The translations under genes were made by a program, and so were the position numbers. Below, piece after piece: positions 1-6,478 of a DNA stretch of 64,000 bases (positions are counted from its first letter, which is position 1; each line of letters opens with the position of its first letter). Source of the DNA: Maridesulfovibrio sp050916235 (GTDB lineage: Bacteria > Desulfobacterota > Desulfovibrionia > Desulfovibrionales > Desulfovibrionaceae). The notes below the pieces were generated by a model. It ran no database searches, was not told where the DNA came from, and saw only the letters and a program-made list of their open reading frames with translations. The stretch spans positions 930,001-994,000 of the forward strand of contig NZ_CP104854.1 in the NCBI RefSeq assembly GCF_050916235.1, written 5' to 3'.

Positions 1-476
1 CTCGGTCCGCCCAGATGCATGCAGACGTTCTCCCTGCCAACCCCTGAACGGGTTGCCAGAAATTCGGTATGGCCCGGAAAATCAAACCCGGCAAGCTGCA
101 GCATGGCCTTGTTGAGAGGGCAGGTAACCAACCCGGCAACTATCCCACCGTTAAGCAGCTCCATAGCTGTTTCAAGCGCTTCCCCTGCGCAACGGCCGCC
201 TTCGGGATCGGCCTGACCGATCTTAAGTTCAAAGTCATAAAGGGATTCCGGCACATACAGATAATATCCAGTTTTTGCATCAGAAATTTCTTCAGGGTCA
301 TCAAGCACGGTATAAAACTTCTCCAGACCAAGCTTTTCCAGATGCCAGAGCAGACCGTTTTCCGGACCGATCATCAGATAAGCACGGTCCGCAGCACGTT
401 CGGAAAACAGACGGCATGCCAGTTCAGGACCAAGTCCGTTCGGATCTCCCAGCGTAACACATATATTTTTTTTCAT
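1..476 (-). CDS. pdxA: 4-hydroxythreonine-4-phosphate dehydrogenase PdxA, 3' end beyond window
   Basis: PdxA catalyses the NAD-dependent oxidation of 4-phosphohydroxy-L-threonine in the DXP-dependent branch of pyridoxal phosphate synthesis, in the cytosol. The ATG is at 474-476 and about 158 codons lie in the window; the frame stays open to base 1, so the C-terminal half is missing. The first residues MKKNICVTLGDPNGLGPELA carry the family N-terminal GDPxGxGPE motif. Further in, the segment TCPLNKAMLQLAGFDFPGHT matches the conserved substrate/metal region (family form TxPxxKxxxxxAGxxxPGHTE). No other gene in the window belongs to B6 synthesis. Identification from these two motifs is firm; only truncation limits it. 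Confidence 0.93.
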   Translation of the reverse strand, partial: MKKNICVTLGDPNGLGPELACRLFSERAADRAYLMIGPENGLLWHLEKLGLEKFYTVLDDPEEISDAKTGYYLYVPESLYDFELKIGQADPEGGRCAGEALETAMELLNGGIVAGLVTCPLNKAMLQLAGFDFPGHTEFLATRSGVGRENVCMHLGGP

Positions 477-489
477 AATTTTCACCTGG

Positions 490-585
490 TTTTGATGCGA
501 TTTGCGCTTTTCACAATTTCTGATTACCTCTGGCGGATAAAACCTTTTAATAAGGCTTAGCCGCTTCATACGACAAATTGTCATT
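490..585 (+). repeat. Degenerate copy of dispersed intergenic repeat
   Basis: The segment begins with TTTTGATGCGATTTGCGC, continues with a CCTCTGGCGG block near 527-536, and ends with an AACCTTTTAATAAGG block followed by the palindrome GACAAATTGTC (572-582). The same ordered blocks recur, better preserved, near 20.8, 31.1, 49.4, 56.6 and 56.8 kb. It lies between pdxA and glgB and encodes nothing I can support. Confidence 0.6.
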
Positions 586-588
586 GAT

Positions 589-636
589 CAGAAAAAATTA
601 AAACCTCCGGCCAGTTCCGAAGAAACAGCCGGAGGT
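589..636 (-). terminator. Intrinsic terminator of the glycogen operon
   Basis: ACCTCCGGC (603-611) pairs with GCCGGAGGT (628-636), a 9-bp stem. Read on the minus strand it is followed by TTTTAATTTTTT. It lies 22 bases after the glgB stop. Confidence 0.8.
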
Positions 637-657
637 ATGCACACATATACAGATCTA

Positions 658-2556
658 CTATTCCGGTCTTAAGGCTATGGCCGCAAGAGGGGGCAAGGTC
701 AATTCCAGATAGTATGGAAATGCACCTATATCACCGGCCTTGCGGGCCTGGACCTTTCCGATGTTGCCCACGTTCGATCCGCCGTAGATTTCAGCATCGG
801 AATTAAATATCTCAACCCAGTTACCGCCTTCGGGACACCCCAGACAATACCAATCACGCACAACGGGTGTAAAGTTGAAAACCCAGAGTACCGGTTTATC
901 CCCTTCACTCTTGCGCATGAAACTCATCACCGAGGACATGTAATCCGAAAAATCAACCCATTCGAATCCGGACCAGTCGGTATCATGCTTATACATAGCC
1001 GGATTCTCATGCATTACCCGGTTCAGATCAATCACGGTATTCCGCAATCCCTGATGCGAAGGGAAGCCCAGCAGAGTCCAGTCCAATTCCTTTCTGCAGT
1101 TCCACTCATTCCACTGGCCGAATTCACATCCCATAAAAAGGAGATTTTTACCAGGATGAGCCCACTGGTAACTGAGCAACATGCGCAGATTGGCCATCTG
1201 CTGCCACATGTCACCGGGCATCTTGGAAAGCAGTGCTCCCTTGCCATGCACCACCTCATCGTGCGACAGCGGCAGGAAGAAATTCTCGCTGAAGGCATAT
1301 ATCATCGAAAAAGTAAGCTTGTTCTGATGATATGAACGGTGAATCGGGCTCTTCTCCATATAATCCAGCGTGTCGTTCATCCAGCCCATGTTCCACTTGA
1401 AAGTGAAGCCGAGTCCTCCGGTATAGACAGGTCGGGAGACTCCGGGCCACGATGTGGATTCCTCGGCAATCATCATGGCACCGGGAAACTGCTGATGAAC
1501 GACCATGTTGAGATTCTTGAGCAGCTCGATGGCCTCAAGATTCTCATTGCCGCCGAATTCGTTGGGAATCCACTCTCCTTCGCGGCGGGAATAGTCGAGA
1601 TAAAGCATGGAAGCGACTGCGTCTATGCGCAGCCCGTCGATATGAAATTCCTTGAGCCAGTATAGGGCGTTTGCAAGCAGGAAATTGCTTACCTCATGCC
1701 GCCCGAAATTGAAAATATAGGTCCCCCAATCCGGGTGCTCACCCTTTCGGGCATCGGCATGCTCATAAAGGGCTGAGCCGTCAAACCGTCCAAGTCCCCA
1801 ATCATCTTTGGGAAAATGCCCCGGAACCCAATCAAGAAGGACCCCTAATCCGGCCTGATGACATTTGTCGATGAAATAGCGCAGGTCGTCCGGGCTGCCG
1901 TGCCTTGATGTGGGAGAATAGTAATGAGTGGTCTGGTAACCCCATGATTCGTCAAGGGGATGCTCGGCAATGGGCATGAGTTCAATGTGGGTGAATCCCA
2001 TGTCCTTCACATAAGGAAGAAGCTCCTCGGTTAGCTGGCGATAGGTCCGGTAGTTCCAGCCATCGCGCCGCCATGAGCCGAGATGCACTTCGTAACATGA
2101 AATGGGCTTGTTCAGGGGCAGCCCGGTCTTGCGACGATCAGCCATCCACTGTTCATCTTCCCACTGATAGTTGTTCAGTCCCCACGTAACAGCAGCATGC
2201 CCCGGACGCATTTCAGTCCTGAAGGCAAAAGGGTCCGTCTTAAGCACTTCATGACCGTCATTGCGGACCACGTTGTACTTGTAAAGCTGACCGGGCTGAA
2301 CTCCGGGAACAAAACCTGCCCAGATCCCTGATACTCCGACGGGGAATAAGGGATTGGCCTTGGTATTCCAACCGTTGAAGTCTCCGGCAACATAAATATT
2401 CTTGGCATTAGGGGCCCACACGGCAAAACGGTACCCCTCCTGCTCTTCCTGAATATCAAAATGGGCTCCAAGAATGCGGTAAAGGTCCCAGTGCTCCCCC
2501 TTACCGAAGAGGAACAAGTCAAAAGGGGCGATATAAACTGGTAAAGTCTCTGGCAT
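658..2556 (-). CDS. glgB: 1,4-alpha-glucan branching enzyme GlgB
   Basis: GlgB makes the alpha-1,6 branches of glycogen. The 632-residue product has an N-terminal CBM48-like module (about 40-115: FAVWAPNAKNIYVAGDFNGW) and a GH13 barrel. Catalytic residues are visible: nucleophile Asp312 in DGLRIDAV, acid/base Glu365 in MMIAEEST, and the SHDEVVHGK motif with Asp433. The frame is open up to 2673, but that would overlap the upstream small gene. The ATG at 2556 follows a GAGG box and gives MPETLPVYIAPFD, the usual start of the short (about 630 aa) GlgB type lacking the extra N1 domain. It is last in the operon NUDIX-glgA-SAP protein-glgB and is followed by a terminator. Confidence 0.96.
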   Translation of the reverse strand: MPETLPVYIAPFDLFLFGKGEHWDLYRILGAHFDIQEEQEGYRFAVWAPNAKNIYVAGDFNGWNTKANPLFPVGVSGIWAGFVPGVQPGQLYKYNVVRNDGHEVLKTDPFAFRTEMRPGHAAVTWGLNNYQWEDEQWMADRRKTGLPLNKPISCYEVHLGSWRRDGWNYRTYRQLTEELLPYVKDMGFTHIELMPIAEHPLDESWGYQTTHYYSPTSRHGSPDDLRYFIDKCHQAGLGVLLDWVPGHFPKDDWGLGRFDGSALYEHADARKGEHPDWGTYIFNFGRHEVSNFLLANALYWLKEFHIDGLRIDAVASMLYLDYSRREGEWIPNEFGGNENLEAIELLKNLNMVVHQQFPGAMMIAEESTSWPGVSRPVYTGGLGFTFKWNMGWMNDTLDYMEKSPIHRSYHQNKLTFSMIYAFSENFFLPLSHDEVVHGKGALLSKMPGDMWQQMANLRMLLSYQWAHPGKNLLFMGCEFGQWNEWNCRKELDWTLLGFPSHQGLRNTVIDLNRVMHENPAMYKHDTDWSGFEWVDFSDYMSSVMSFMRKSEGDKPVLWVFNFTPVVRDWYCLGCPEGGNWVEIFNSDAEIYGGSNVGNIGKVQARKAGDIGAFPYYLELTLPPLAAIALRPE

Positions 2557-2563
2557 CGGCGGT

Positions 2564-2767
2564 CTATTCCTCGGAATTACTCGAATTATCCATGCACTCT
2601 TCATAAAAGAGGCATTCTGTCTGGTCACAGAAACCGCTCTCCGCCCTGGCAAAGCAATCAAAATTGCCTTCAAGGCGCTGGAGCAGCCTTACAGCCTCAA
2701 CAAGGCTCAGTCCCTCAATATCCACGTGCAGCTTTTCAGCCAGTTCCTCAATACGTTTGCGAGCCAT
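2564..2767 (-). CDS. Small SAP-like, cysteine-containing protein
   Basis: A 67-residue protein squeezed between glgA (10 nt after its stop) and glgB (7 nt before its start). The N-terminal 35 residues (MARKRIEELAEKLHVD) are helical and resemble a SAP motif, a small nucleic-acid-binding helix pair. The C-terminal part holds four cysteines (FDCFARAESGFCDQTECLFY then EEC), suggesting metal binding. From memory, SAP-annotated proteins ending in a similar Cys-rich tail occur in Desulfovibrio. A GTG at 2776 could add three residues, but the ATG at 2767 has the better-placed AGGTGG box. Its role in glycogen metabolism is unknown. Confidence 0.8.
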   Translation of the reverse strand: MARKRIEELAEKLHVDIEGLSLVEAVRLLQRLEGNFDCFARAESGFCDQTECLFYEECMDNSSNSEE

Positions 2768-2776
2768 TCTCACCAC

Positions 2777-4225
2777 CTAAATTCTAGCGCCAAGCTTGCG
2801 GTAAAGGTTGATATACTCATCAGCGGAACGGTCCCAGGTAAACTCTTTGCGCATGGCCCGTCCAATCATTCTCTCCCAACCGTCACGATCCTGCCAGGCT
2901 TCAACCGCCTGCATTATGGCATCGAAAAAAAGTTCCGGTTCCGGACGCTCAAAGGTGAATCCGGTGGCGTCTTCGGCCGGGTAAGGGGTAATTGTATCAC
3001 GGAGCCCGCCCACTGCGGTGGCAACCGGAGGAGTCCCGAAACGCAGGGCATAGATCTGGGTCAGTCCACAGGGTTCATATCGGGACGGCATCAGGAAGAT
3101 ATCCGAACCTGCCTGAATTCCATGAGCCAGATCTTCAGTATATCCGATCTGAACACAGAATTTACCCTGATATTCTTCCATATATTCAAGCAGCCTCGCC
3201 TCATAGCCAAGGTCACCCTCACCAAGAACGATGACACCCACGTCCTTCTCCATCAGCCGTGGCAGGATGTCAATGAGCAGGTCTATACCCTTCTGATCGC
3301 GCAAGCGTCCTATAAAACCGAAAACAGGCCTGTCCTCCAGCTGATCGGACATATAGAACTCGCGCAGCATGGATTTCTTGCATTCGTACTTGCCTTTGAT
3401 CCTGTCCGGTCCATAGCAGCAGGGCAGAAATTTATCATTGCCCGGATCCCAGACTGAATAATCCGCCCCGTTAAGAATACCGGTCAGCTTGTGGGCCTGA
3501 CTGTTGAGAAATCCTTCCAGACCGCACCCGAACTCCGGACCCAGAATCTCCTGAGCATAGGAAGGACTGACTGTGGTCACGGCGTCGCTGTAGGCAACGC
3601 TGGCCTTCAGCATGTTCAGGTCACCGTAGAATTCCGCTCCCGACAAAGACCAGGCTTCAGCAGGAAGCCCTGATTCATGAAAAAGTCTTTCAGAAAAACG
3701 ACCTTGAAATGCCAAATTATGGATGGTGGTGACGCTTTTTGTCTGCGACCAGAATGAATCCTTCATGCGCTCAAAATACAGATACGGAGGGACCAGCGCC
3801 GACTGCCAGTCGTGGGAATGAATCACTGCCGGCGGGGATGGCTGCATTCGGGCCAGCTTTACAACGGCCTTGCAGAAAAAGATAAACCGTTCACAATTAT
3901 CAAAATAGTCACCGGAATGAGTATTATAGTAATGACGGCGATCAAAATATTCACCGCGAGCCACGAAATAGACTGAAAGTCCTTCGTATTCAGTATGATA
4001 GATCTCCGCAGTTGTATCCGGCCACGGATAACCGATATGCAGGTCAGAATAGACAAGCCTCAGTTTATGCCCGTCCAGATTCATGCGCCCATAAAACGGG
4101 GTGATGACTGCAGTTTTGATCCCCTTGCTGCAGATGCTCGGAGGCAGAGCCCCCATCACATCTCCCAATCCGCCTGTCTTGGAAAAAGGATACATCTCCG
4201 ATGTTACGTACAGAACCTCGTGCAC
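2777..4225 (-). CDS. glgA: Glycogen synthase GlgA (GT5)
   Basis: GlgA elongates alpha-1,4-glucan from ADP-glucose (or UDP-glucose) in the cytosol. The 482 residues match the family length. The N-terminus MHEVLYVTSEMYPFSKTGGL carries the KTGGLGDV nucleotide-sugar motif (Lys16 onward). The C-terminal Rossmann half has FGFIGRLRDQKGIDLL, and SRYEPCGLTQIYALRFG with the catalytic glutamate region. The start is GTG at 4225, preceded by GGAG 8 nt upstream; an in-frame stop at 4247-4249 rules out any much longer form. It lies 33 nt after the NUDIX gene and directly before the small SAP-like gene, so the four are probably one transcript. No glgC is in view. Confidence 0.96.
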   Translation of the reverse strand: MHEVLYVTSEMYPFSKTGGLGDVMGALPPSICSKGIKTAVITPFYGRMNLDGHKLRLVYSDLHIGYPWPDTTAEIYHTEYEGLSVYFVARGEYFDRRHYYNTHSGDYFDNCERFIFFCKAVVKLARMQPSPPAVIHSHDWQSALVPPYLYFERMKDSFWSQTKSVTTIHNLAFQGRFSERLFHESGLPAEAWSLSGAEFYGDLNMLKASVAYSDAVTTVSPSYAQEILGPEFGCGLEGFLNSQAHKLTGILNGADYSVWDPGNDKFLPCCYGPDRIKGKYECKKSMLREFYMSDQLEDRPVFGFIGRLRDQKGIDLLIDILPRLMEKDVGVIVLGEGDLGYEARLLEYMEEYQGKFCVQIGYTEDLAHGIQAGSDIFLMPSRYEPCGLTQIYALRFGTPPVATAVGGLRDTITPYPAEDATGFTFERPEPELFFDAIMQAVEAWQDRDGWERMIGRAMRKEFTWDRSADEYINLYRKLGARI

Positions 4226-4258
4226 TGATCCGACTCCATTTGATTTTCAAATTGCCTG

Positions 4259-4738
4259 CTATTCAGCATTACCCACTGCGGCATGCTTGCGCAGCCTGAA
4301 AATTTGCGCCGAAAAATCACCCAGAATATCCCGGTGGTCAAAAACAAGTTCCGGCAGAGCATCCAGTTTGAAAAAATTGGCCCTTCCGGCATCATCCCCT
4401 GCGCTGACTGCATCCGGATTACTGGTTATGGCGCTGTATGTTACACTAATAGTGTGCTGCCGGTCATCGCGACAGGGCATTGAATATACCCCCACCAACC
4501 CGGTGAGAGTCACTTCCAACCCGGTCTCCTCCCTGGCTTCGCGTACTGCCGCATGCTCTAGAGTTTCACCGTAATCAACGAATCCGCCGGGCAAAGCCCA
4601 GCCGAGCGGAGGATTGTTTCTCTCAATCAGCACGACTCCCCTGACGGGATCATAAATAATAATATCAACGGTGGGAACTGGATTACGGTAAAGTACAATA
4701 TCCTTACCACAGTGCGGGCATGGTTTTGAACCTTGCAT
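4259..4738 (-). CDS. NUDIX hydrolase with N-terminal zinc-ribbon-like CxxC
   Basis: A 159-residue NUDIX pyrophosphohydrolase. The Nudix box is complete: Gly52, Glu58, Arg66-Glu67, Glu70-Glu71 within GFVDYGETLEHAAVREAREE. The N-terminus carries MQGSKPCPHCGKDI, half of a zinc-ribbon-like motif as found in NADH-pyrophosphatase-like and ADP-ribose-type Nudix proteins. The substrate cannot be read from sequence. As first gene of the apparent glycogen operon, a nucleotide-sugar or ADP-ribose substrate is a reasonable but unproven guess. Confidence 0.9.
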   Translation of the reverse strand: MQGSKPCPHCGKDIVLYRNPVPTVDIIIYDPVRGVVLIERNNPPLGWALPGGFVDYGETLEHAAVREAREETGLEVTLTGLVGVYSMPCRDDRQHTISVTYSAITSNPDAVSAGDDAGRANFFKLDALPELVFDHRDILGDFSAQIFRLRKHAAVGNAE

Positions 4739-5061
4739 AAGACAAACCCTTCGTAAAAGTTCGGTTGAGCAGGAATAAAGAATGTGAGTTTCAGTTTTTC
4801 CGACAATCAGCTATGATTATTACCCGGAATAAAGTTTCATGACAAGAAGGTTTAGTATTTTCGTCCAGCCGGTTAATTCCCACCCGGCTGGAGTATAATA
4901 TTTTGTACTCTGCTATAATCATATGCAGCTTCAGGAACAAACACTCTGTACGTCCAGATTAACAAACTAATCACTGTCGGAAAAGACTTCTAAGTTACAA
5001 TCAGGTCTCAAACCCGGTATAACAGCAGATCCGGCACGAGAATATAATTCCGTACTAAAAT
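4739..5061. other. Non-coding leader region left of the small-RNA array
   Basis: No coding frame is supported here. It must hold the promoter of the NUDIX-glg operon. A 9-bp inverted repeat TCCAGCCGG/CCGGCTGGA lies at 4864-4872 and 4884-4892, with no strong T-run on either side. No sigma-54 motif is seen in this part. Confidence 0.5.
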
Positions 5062-5130
5062 CGAAAAGGCCCCGCCGGATTATTCCGGCGGGGCCTGTTT
5101 CGGTACTATCTCAGCAAAAGAATGAAGGTA
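5062..5130 (-). ncRNA. Predicted sigma-54-dependent small RNA, copy 1 (most diverged)
   Basis: The transcript is predicted from the -24/-12 promoter at 5141-5157 to the intrinsic terminator, about 70 nt. The 5' part contains the conserved ACCTTCATTCTTTTGCTGAG block, shared by all four copies. The terminator is a 13-bp perfect stem (5067-5079 with 5084-5096, loop of 4) followed by TTTCG on the minus strand; copies 2-4 have a weaker stem with an internal A.A mismatch. No start codon with an open frame of useful length is present. The transcription start is estimated from the usual 12-nt distance to the -12 GC. Confidence 0.78.
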
Positions 5131-5140
5131 ATCTGAACAA

Positions 5141-5157
5141 TGCAACGGGTGTGCCAA
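5141..5157 (-). promoter_or_regulatory. Sigma-54 promoter of small RNA copy 1
   Basis: On the minus strand the site reads TTGGCACACCCGTTGCA. This fits the sigma-54 consensus TGGCAC-N5-TTGC(A/T), with GG and GC exactly 10 bases apart. Confidence 0.88.
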
Positions 5158-5243
5158 AATAAAAACAGCTCGAAACTTAACCATAACAACCTATATTTAA
5201 ACAATATTTTCAACAAAATCACCAAAAGCACAGACCACCATGG

Positions 5244-5314
5244 AGTCAAATATTTTTAACCCACAGATACCCAAAGCCCATTTAGCGGGAAATACGGTTA
5301 AACTTTTTAAACAT
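5244..5314 (-). promoter_or_regulatory. Candidate enhancer elements upstream of small RNA copy 1
   Basis: Two AT-rich blocks lie upstream of the promoter: AGTCAAATATTTTTAACCCA at 5244-5263 and GGTTAAACTTTTTAAACAT at 5296-5314 (plus-strand reading). Their centres are about 112 and 163 bp from the -12 element. Equivalent blocks recur upstream of copies 2-4 at matching distances, a position typical for activators of sigma-54 promoters. The activator is not known. Confidence 0.45.
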
Positions 5315-5363
5315 TTATACTTTTTCTAGATTTAATCTAACAACGTATAAAAATATCCAAACG

Positions 5364-5433
5364 AAAAAGGCCCCGACAGTTATTTCTGACGGGGCCACTT
5401 TTTCGGAGTTATCTCAGCAAAAGAATGAAGGTA
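5364..5433 (-). ncRNA. Predicted sigma-54-dependent small RNA, copy 2
   Basis: About 70 nt from the estimated start near 5433 to the run of five T (minus strand) at 5368-5364. It contains the conserved ACCTTCATTCTTTTGCTGAG block, then GGCCCCG/CGGGGCC terminator arms at 5369-5375 and 5390-5396, with an inner CAG/CTG pair and an A.A mismatch. The same hairpin is also followed by five T on the plus strand, so it may terminate in both directions. Confidence 0.8.
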
Positions 5434-5443
5434 ATCTGGATAT

Positions 5444-5460
5444 AGCAACAGGTGTGCCAA
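5444..5460 (-). promoter_or_regulatory. Sigma-54 promoter of small RNA copy 2
   Basis: The minus strand reads TTGGCACACCTGTTGCT, a full -24/-12 consensus match with the required GG-N10-GC spacing. Confidence 0.88.
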
Positions 5461-5545
5461 AGTCAATACATCTCAAAATCAATCCACAACTATCTATATT
5501 TAAAGATTATTTTTAAACAACACATCAAAAACACAAACAACCATG

Positions 5546-5617
5546 GGGTTAAATATTTTTTACCCACTGACAGCCAAAGCCCATTTAGCAGAAAATCCGG
5601 TTAAACTTTTTAAACAT
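5546..5617 (-). promoter_or_regulatory. Candidate enhancer elements upstream of small RNA copy 2
   Basis: GGGTTAAATATTTTTTACCC (5546-5565, an imperfect inverted repeat) and GGTTAAACTTTTTAAACAT (5599-5617), about 110 and 163 bp from the -12 element. Confidence 0.45.
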
Positions 5618-5666
5618 CTATACTTTTTCTAGATTTAATCTAAAAACACAGAAAAAAGTCCATACG

Positions 5667-5736
5667 AAAAAAGCCCCGACAGTTATTTCTGACGGGGCCG
5701 CTTTTTCGGAGTTATCTCAGCAAAAGAATGAAGGTG
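5667..5736 (-). ncRNA. Predicted sigma-54-dependent small RNA, copy 3
   Basis: Nearly identical to copy 2 in the transcribed part: one C/T change just before the ACCTTC block, and one change beside the terminator. The arms GCCCCG/CGGGGC lie at 5673-5678 and 5693-5698 and are followed on the minus strand by six T. Confidence 0.8.
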
Positions 5737-5746
5737 ATCTGGATAT

Positions 5747-5763
5747 AGCAACAGGTGTGCCAA
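5747..5763 (-). promoter_or_regulatory. Sigma-54 promoter of small RNA copy 3
   Basis: The minus strand reads TTGGCACACCTGTTGCT, identical to copy 2 and exactly 303 bp away. Confidence 0.88.
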
Positions 5764-5848
5764 AGTCAATACACCTCAAAATCAATCCACAACTATCTAT
5801 ATTTAAAGATTATTTTTAAACAACACATCAAAAACACAAACAACCATG

Positions 5849-5920
5849 GGGTTAAATATTTTTTACCCACTGACAGCCAAAGCCCATTTAGCAGAAAATC
5901 CGGTTAAACTTTTTAAACAT
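5849..5920 (-). promoter_or_regulatory. Candidate enhancer elements upstream of small RNA copy 3
   Basis: Same two blocks as upstream of copy 2, at 5849-5868 and 5902-5920. They fall within the near-identical repeat spacer, so conservation here alone is not proof of function. Confidence 0.4.
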
Positions 5921-5969
5921 CTATACTTTTTCTAGATTTAATCTAAAAACACAGAAAAAAGTCCATACG

Positions 5970-6039
5970 AAAAAAGCCCCGACAGTTATTTCTGACGGGG
6001 CCGCTTTTTCGGAGTTATCTCAGCAAAAGAATGAAGGTG
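5970..6039 (-). ncRNA. Predicted sigma-54-dependent small RNA, copy 4
   Basis: Same organisation as copies 2 and 3. The arms GCCCCG/CGGGGC are at 5976-5981 and 5996-6001 and are followed on the minus strand by six T. The bases between the -12 element and the conserved block differ from copies 2-3, while the block itself is unchanged. Confidence 0.8.
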
Positions 6040-6049
6040 ATCTTAATAT

Positions 6050-6066
6050 AGCAACAGGTGTGCCAA
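6050..6066 (-). promoter_or_regulatory. Sigma-54 promoter of small RNA copy 4
   Basis: The minus strand reads TTGGCACACCTGTTGCT with GG-N10-GC spacing. It is the outermost promoter of the array. Confidence 0.88.
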
Positions 6067-6150
6067 AGTAAAAATACACCGCACCATCTCTTTAACACAC
6101 TGTTTTTAAAACATTAAATTACAATTTAATTACCCATTCGTGAATCTGCC

Positions 6151-6222
6151 GATGTAAAATTTTTTATACCATGAACAGACATACCGGCTTAACCGGGGAA
6201 AACGAGTATAACTTTTTAAACG
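6151..6222 (-). promoter_or_regulatory. Candidate enhancer elements upstream of small RNA copy 4
   Basis: Two blocks, GATGTAAAATTTTTTATACC (6151-6170) and GTATAACTTTTTAAACG (6206-6222), lie about 109 and 163 bp from the -12 element. The surrounding sequence has diverged from the other spacers, so retention of both blocks at the same distances argues for function. Confidence 0.5.
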
Positions 6223-6363
6223 CCGCAAATTGAAAATTCAGGGATAACCACATGCGGTGAACCGCTTTCCTGTGCCGTACAGGCACCCTTGCCCATCTGC
6301 AGGCCCCTTCCTCAGGATCAAATCAACGAATCAAATCCTTGAATAGCTGACATGAGGGCTTGT

Positions 6364-6380
6364 GGTATAAATGTTATACC
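6364..6380. promoter_or_regulatory. Perfect palindrome, possible operator
   Basis: GGTATAAATGTTATACC has two perfect 7-bp arms around a 3-bp centre, the usual form of a dimeric repressor site. No promoter is clearly paired with it. Confidence 0.35.
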
Positions 6381-6382
6381 GC

Positions 6383-6418
6383 CAAAACAAAAGCCCGCTT
6401 CCTAACTGGAAGCAGGCT
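6383..6418 (-). terminator. Intrinsic terminator after tsaC
   Basis: On the minus strand an 11-bp stem with one mismatch (6392-6402 with 6408-6418) is followed by TTTGTTTT. Confidence 0.75.
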
Positions 6419-6478
6419 CAAAATAATACATGGAAAGACTCCAAAGGATCAGACAAGCAAATAAAAAAAACTACAACA

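Larger units (their letters stand above)
5062..6066 (-). repeat. Four-copy tandem array, 303-bp period
   Basis: The four sigma-54 motifs start at 5141, 5444, 5747 and 6050, an exact 303-bp spacing. The intervening sequence between copies 2-3 and 3-4 is nearly identical, pointing to recent duplication. The 1-2 spacer is clearly diverged, yet the promoter and the 5' RNA block stay conserved. The unit is too long and too gene-like for a CRISPR or a simple satellite. Confidence 0.9.
6223..6478. other. Non-coding region between small-RNA array and tsaC
   Basis: No gene is supported. It contains a short GTGCC/GGCAC repeat near 6272-6286, a perfect palindrome at 6364-6380 and the tsaC terminator at 6383-6418. 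Confidence 0.5.

Noticed and set aside
69..560. 163-codon open frame on the plus strand
   Set aside because: It runs antisense to the clear PdxA frame (GDPNGLGPE and PGHTEF motifs on the minus strand) and its product has no recognisable feature.
2557..2673. Longer N-terminus for GlgB
   Set aside because: It overlaps the small SAP-like gene in another frame; the ATG at 2556 has a good RBS and family-like start.
5066..5100. Reading the hairpin array as plus-strand terminators only
   Set aside because: All four hairpins sit just downstream of minus-strand sigma-54 promoters and directly precede T-runs on the minus strand; the plus strand has no gene or promoter leading into them.
5062..6066. 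CRISPR array in the 5-6 kb repeats
   Set aside because: The unit is 303 bp with near-identical spacers, promoters and terminators; there are no short repeats with unique spacers and no cas genes.
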